In this document: positions 63,201 through 64,000 of the stretch, in pieces | Numbering within the stretch: position 1 is the first letter of the stretch | Layout of the letters: the number at the start of each line of letters is the position of its first letter | DNA from: Acidicapsa dinghuensis | GTDB lineage: Bacteria > Acidobacteriota > Terriglobia > Terriglobales > Acidobacteriaceae | Reading direction: 5' to 3' | Assembly: GCF_025685685.1 (NCBI RefSeq) | Contig: NZ_JAGSYH010000001.1 | Coordinates: forward strand, 372,001 to 436,000 | Length of the DNA: 64,000 nt | Program-made: the position numbers and the translations under genes | The notes under the pieces: generated by a model | Seen by the model: the letters and a program-made list of their open reading frames with translations, nothing else | Databases searched by the model: none | What the model was told of the DNA's origin: nothing

Positions 63201-64000
63201 TAATTGGTCCACCAGCCGCACCGCCTAATGTATACCGATGTAGCTGAGGCACCTTTTCTATGACATCTGGATCCTGATTGAAGAAGAACGGCGCCGCATT
63301 TAGCCAATCCGTACCGCGGCGAAAATATGTGGTTCCATGCAGGTTATTTGTTCCTGACGAGGTGCTGAGATCGATATGTGCGCCCGAGGTTGAACCCTGG
63401 CTCGCGTCATACATCGATGCGTTGACTCGCACTTCCTCGATCGTTTCCGGCGCCGGTGTCGGAATGGCGTTGCCGATCGAAAGGTAAATAGACGCTTCAG
63501 AGTGAATGACGCCTCCGGCTCCTGTGCTGGACGATGTGCCGGAGCTGTTGATTACTCGCGCCGAGCCGACCTGGCTTGTGCTCTTACCGTTGAAGAGATT
63601 CGTTGCATCTACACCGTTCAATGAGAAACTATTGCTCGTGTCGCGTTGACCATTTGCCCAAATCGGCTGATTGCCAAGACCGGAAAGGGCTCCGGTACCG
63701 CCGGGTAATTCCGCATCTACGCCGGTCGACTGGGTTGCCAAGCCGGTGAAACTTCCGGTAGGAAGCGGCGTTGTTTGAATCTGCGCGGAGTCGAGAACAT
63801 ATCCGTTGGTTGTGTCGACAGCGTTCATCAGCGGCGTAGCATCCACTTCGACTGTCTGCGCCTTCGAACCTGCTTTGAGGGCCGCGTTTACAGTAGCGGT
63901 TCTATCGGCCTGCACAGCAATATGCGGAGTACTCTGTACTTCAAACCCTTCCGCGGAATAGGTAATGGTGTAGCTGCCAATCGGCAAATTGACGAAAAGA
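60277..64000 (-). CDS. TonB-dependent receptor, Oar-like, N-terminus beyond window
   Basis: At least 1240 aa visible. The reading frame stays open to the window edge: the first residues (FVNLPIGSYTITYSAEGFEV) are the end of the carboxypeptidase regulatory-like domain, so signal peptide and domain start lie outside. Plug region SFSLNGVDATNLFNGKS and SIGNAIPTPAPETIEEVRVNAS; barrel ends RQIQMSLSFTF. The barrel is rich in Gly, Ser and Asn loops. Substrate unknown; none of its neighbours in the window suggests one. An internal TTG at 63987 is not the true start. Confidence 0.9.
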   Translation of the reverse strand, partial: LFVNLPIGSYTITYSAEGFEVQSTPHIAVQADRTATVNAALKAGSKAQTVEVDATPLMNAVDTTNGYVLDSAQIQTTPLPTGSFTGLATQSTGVDAELPGGTGALSGLGNQPIWANGQRDTSNSFSLNGVDATNLFNGKSTSQVGSARVINSSGTSSSTGAGGVIHSEASIYLSIGNAIPTPAPETIEEVRVNASMYDASQGSTSGAHIDLSTSSGTNNLHGTTYFRRGTDWLNAAPFFFNQDPDVIEKVPQLHRYTLGGAAGGPIIKDKLFAYLAYQHVHVSDDEIGSSFLDVPVGLTDDRSASALANLTNTNFGTSISAANIDPTALALFNAPAIAGEPGKWLIPNDQYGWPNAYHTTNAYLPGTGRFIADLGVANLDYNVNAKDTLALKYYYQHDPTLSPYAYSSVPGFTEHLDSGAQVASIINSYLIKPNLSTTQTFGFMREKIWGDNEQPFGPSSIPGGSVANGSINMFGSSYFPGISVYNVLGSNPNGDYTPTGILNIGPNAEGQSALTGVFQNRFAPSSNAIWTLGHHTVSFGGAYSYTQFNTIDKRTGIGTVATDDFSQMIQGYVTPGSSSTGFYVSSFLQGDASRYYRANQVGLYLQDKYQITPRLSLTAGVRYDWDGGLTEKYGRIFNFDPSLYSYDAGSDTITNPGLIIAGNNANGTKGVSPTTLTGRQWGFSPRLGAAWQPAMFHDKVVVRSGFGMYYDRGELFSYFSPGYAIGTVTGGPFGVNQQLPFVNASSCPSSTRSFYEDYIVTCGGQNGAPPTAETGNLSNPYGIALSPPPSNPKASDLSKYLPNAYSIVNQGSGLPDVINNGQPISLGVYDRDNTLPYTFNYTLDIQWQPRSDLAIEIGYVGNVGRHQVIPVPFNQPNIASPSNPSLASGPYAQKYSYGYTVGGATLDDGTPYLYNFEGGNVDLRVPYIGYAAESIGYKAAGVDAYNALQLHVDKRMSKGVQLGFSYTYSHALDEQSGLGLFYNGNNALDLRSGYGSADFDRTHVINFNYVFQLPDTVNNHTLMGKVVNGWSLVGQTVLQSGQPYSVIDFSGAIGSIYYSTADGITNPIVPLASGCTPKSALTKHSGAFFPVNGYAALDPACFTLPLLPAGGLGGAIPSTDTFETGFTTGQRNIFRQAFQKRADASLVKVLNLNERYGLKYTFDVYNLTNTPSFDVPGNEVSQNQYYDAFPNVGTTPLPTGCAADGSQTNSSFYNCPAGLGIVTHSIGSPRQIQMSLSFTF

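Overview
The window looks like a chromosomal segment of an Acidobacteriota member, probably class Terriglobia (Granulicella/Terriglobus/Edaphobacter relatives). This is inferred from three large Oar-like TonB-dependent receptors with N-terminal carboxypeptidase-regulatory domains, exported DUF5666 and GH2/GH105 proteins, short REP-like palindromes, and a high-GC core with lower-GC inserts. No rRNA, CRISPR array, integrase or complete insertion sequence was seen; there is one tRNA-Ser(GGA).

Layout. 1-4.3 kb: the end of argG, argH, an ArgA-like acetyltransferase (arginine synthesis), an AAA+ ATPase with a GspE/MshE-type N-terminus, and a small unknown gene. 4.6-7.6 kb: a solitary lower-GC gene fusing an alpha/beta-hydrolase, one membrane helix and 14 WD40 repeats (two predicted propellers). 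8.2-10.5 kb: feoAB with a plausible promoter. 10.5-17.1 kb (minus): an M3-peptidase homologue whose catalytic Glu is Gln, then a copper-type cluster of a Met/His-rich outer-membrane protein, a Cys-rich exported peptide, a second outer-membrane protein and a Tat-exported multicopper oxidase. 17.3-17.5 kb: four parS-like 16-mers. 17.5-20 kb: a GH2 beta-galactosidase.

20.3-24.95 kb is a low-GC accessory stretch next to tRNA-Ser: an AbiJ-like abortive-infection protein, an orphan HigA-type antitoxin overlapping its 3' end, a GAF protein with a kinase H-box but no ATPase domain, two stand-alone receivers and two tiny genes. 24.95-29.5 kb: an operon of an FAD/NAD(P)-binding protein, a ClC channel and a LysR regulator, divergent from an exported protein. 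29.8-39.1 kb is a uronate-polysaccharide locus: GH105, alginate-lyase-family enzyme, KdgF-like cupin, TonB receptor, LacI regulator and KduI. Four intergenic ATAACGTT-centred sites suggest one LacI regulon.

39.2 kb carries a receiver paralogous to one at 23 kb. 39.9-46.5 kb is a tightly overlapping mutS-nagZ-anmK-peptide-binding-lipoprotein operon that couples mismatch repair with murein recycling. 46.7-51 kb: a DUF5666 protein and a TonB receptor that both carry Gly/Pro/Arg-rich low-complexity segments. 51-53.5 kb: two envelope glycosyltransferases. 53.6-57.7 kb: a bufferin-type RiPP operon (ECF sigma, zinc-type anti-sigma, Cys-rich precursor, DUF692 oxidase, DUF2063 partner, DoxX). 57.8-64 kb: an amidase, a DUF3891 protein and a third TonB receptor cut by the window end.

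Copper and iron handling (multicopper oxidase cluster, bufferin cluster, FeoAB) and polysaccharide use are the main themes. The least explained items are the hydrolase-WD40 fusion, the parS-like cluster, the Abi/HigA pair and the paired receivers with a substituted lysine. All family calls come from reading the translations, without database searches.
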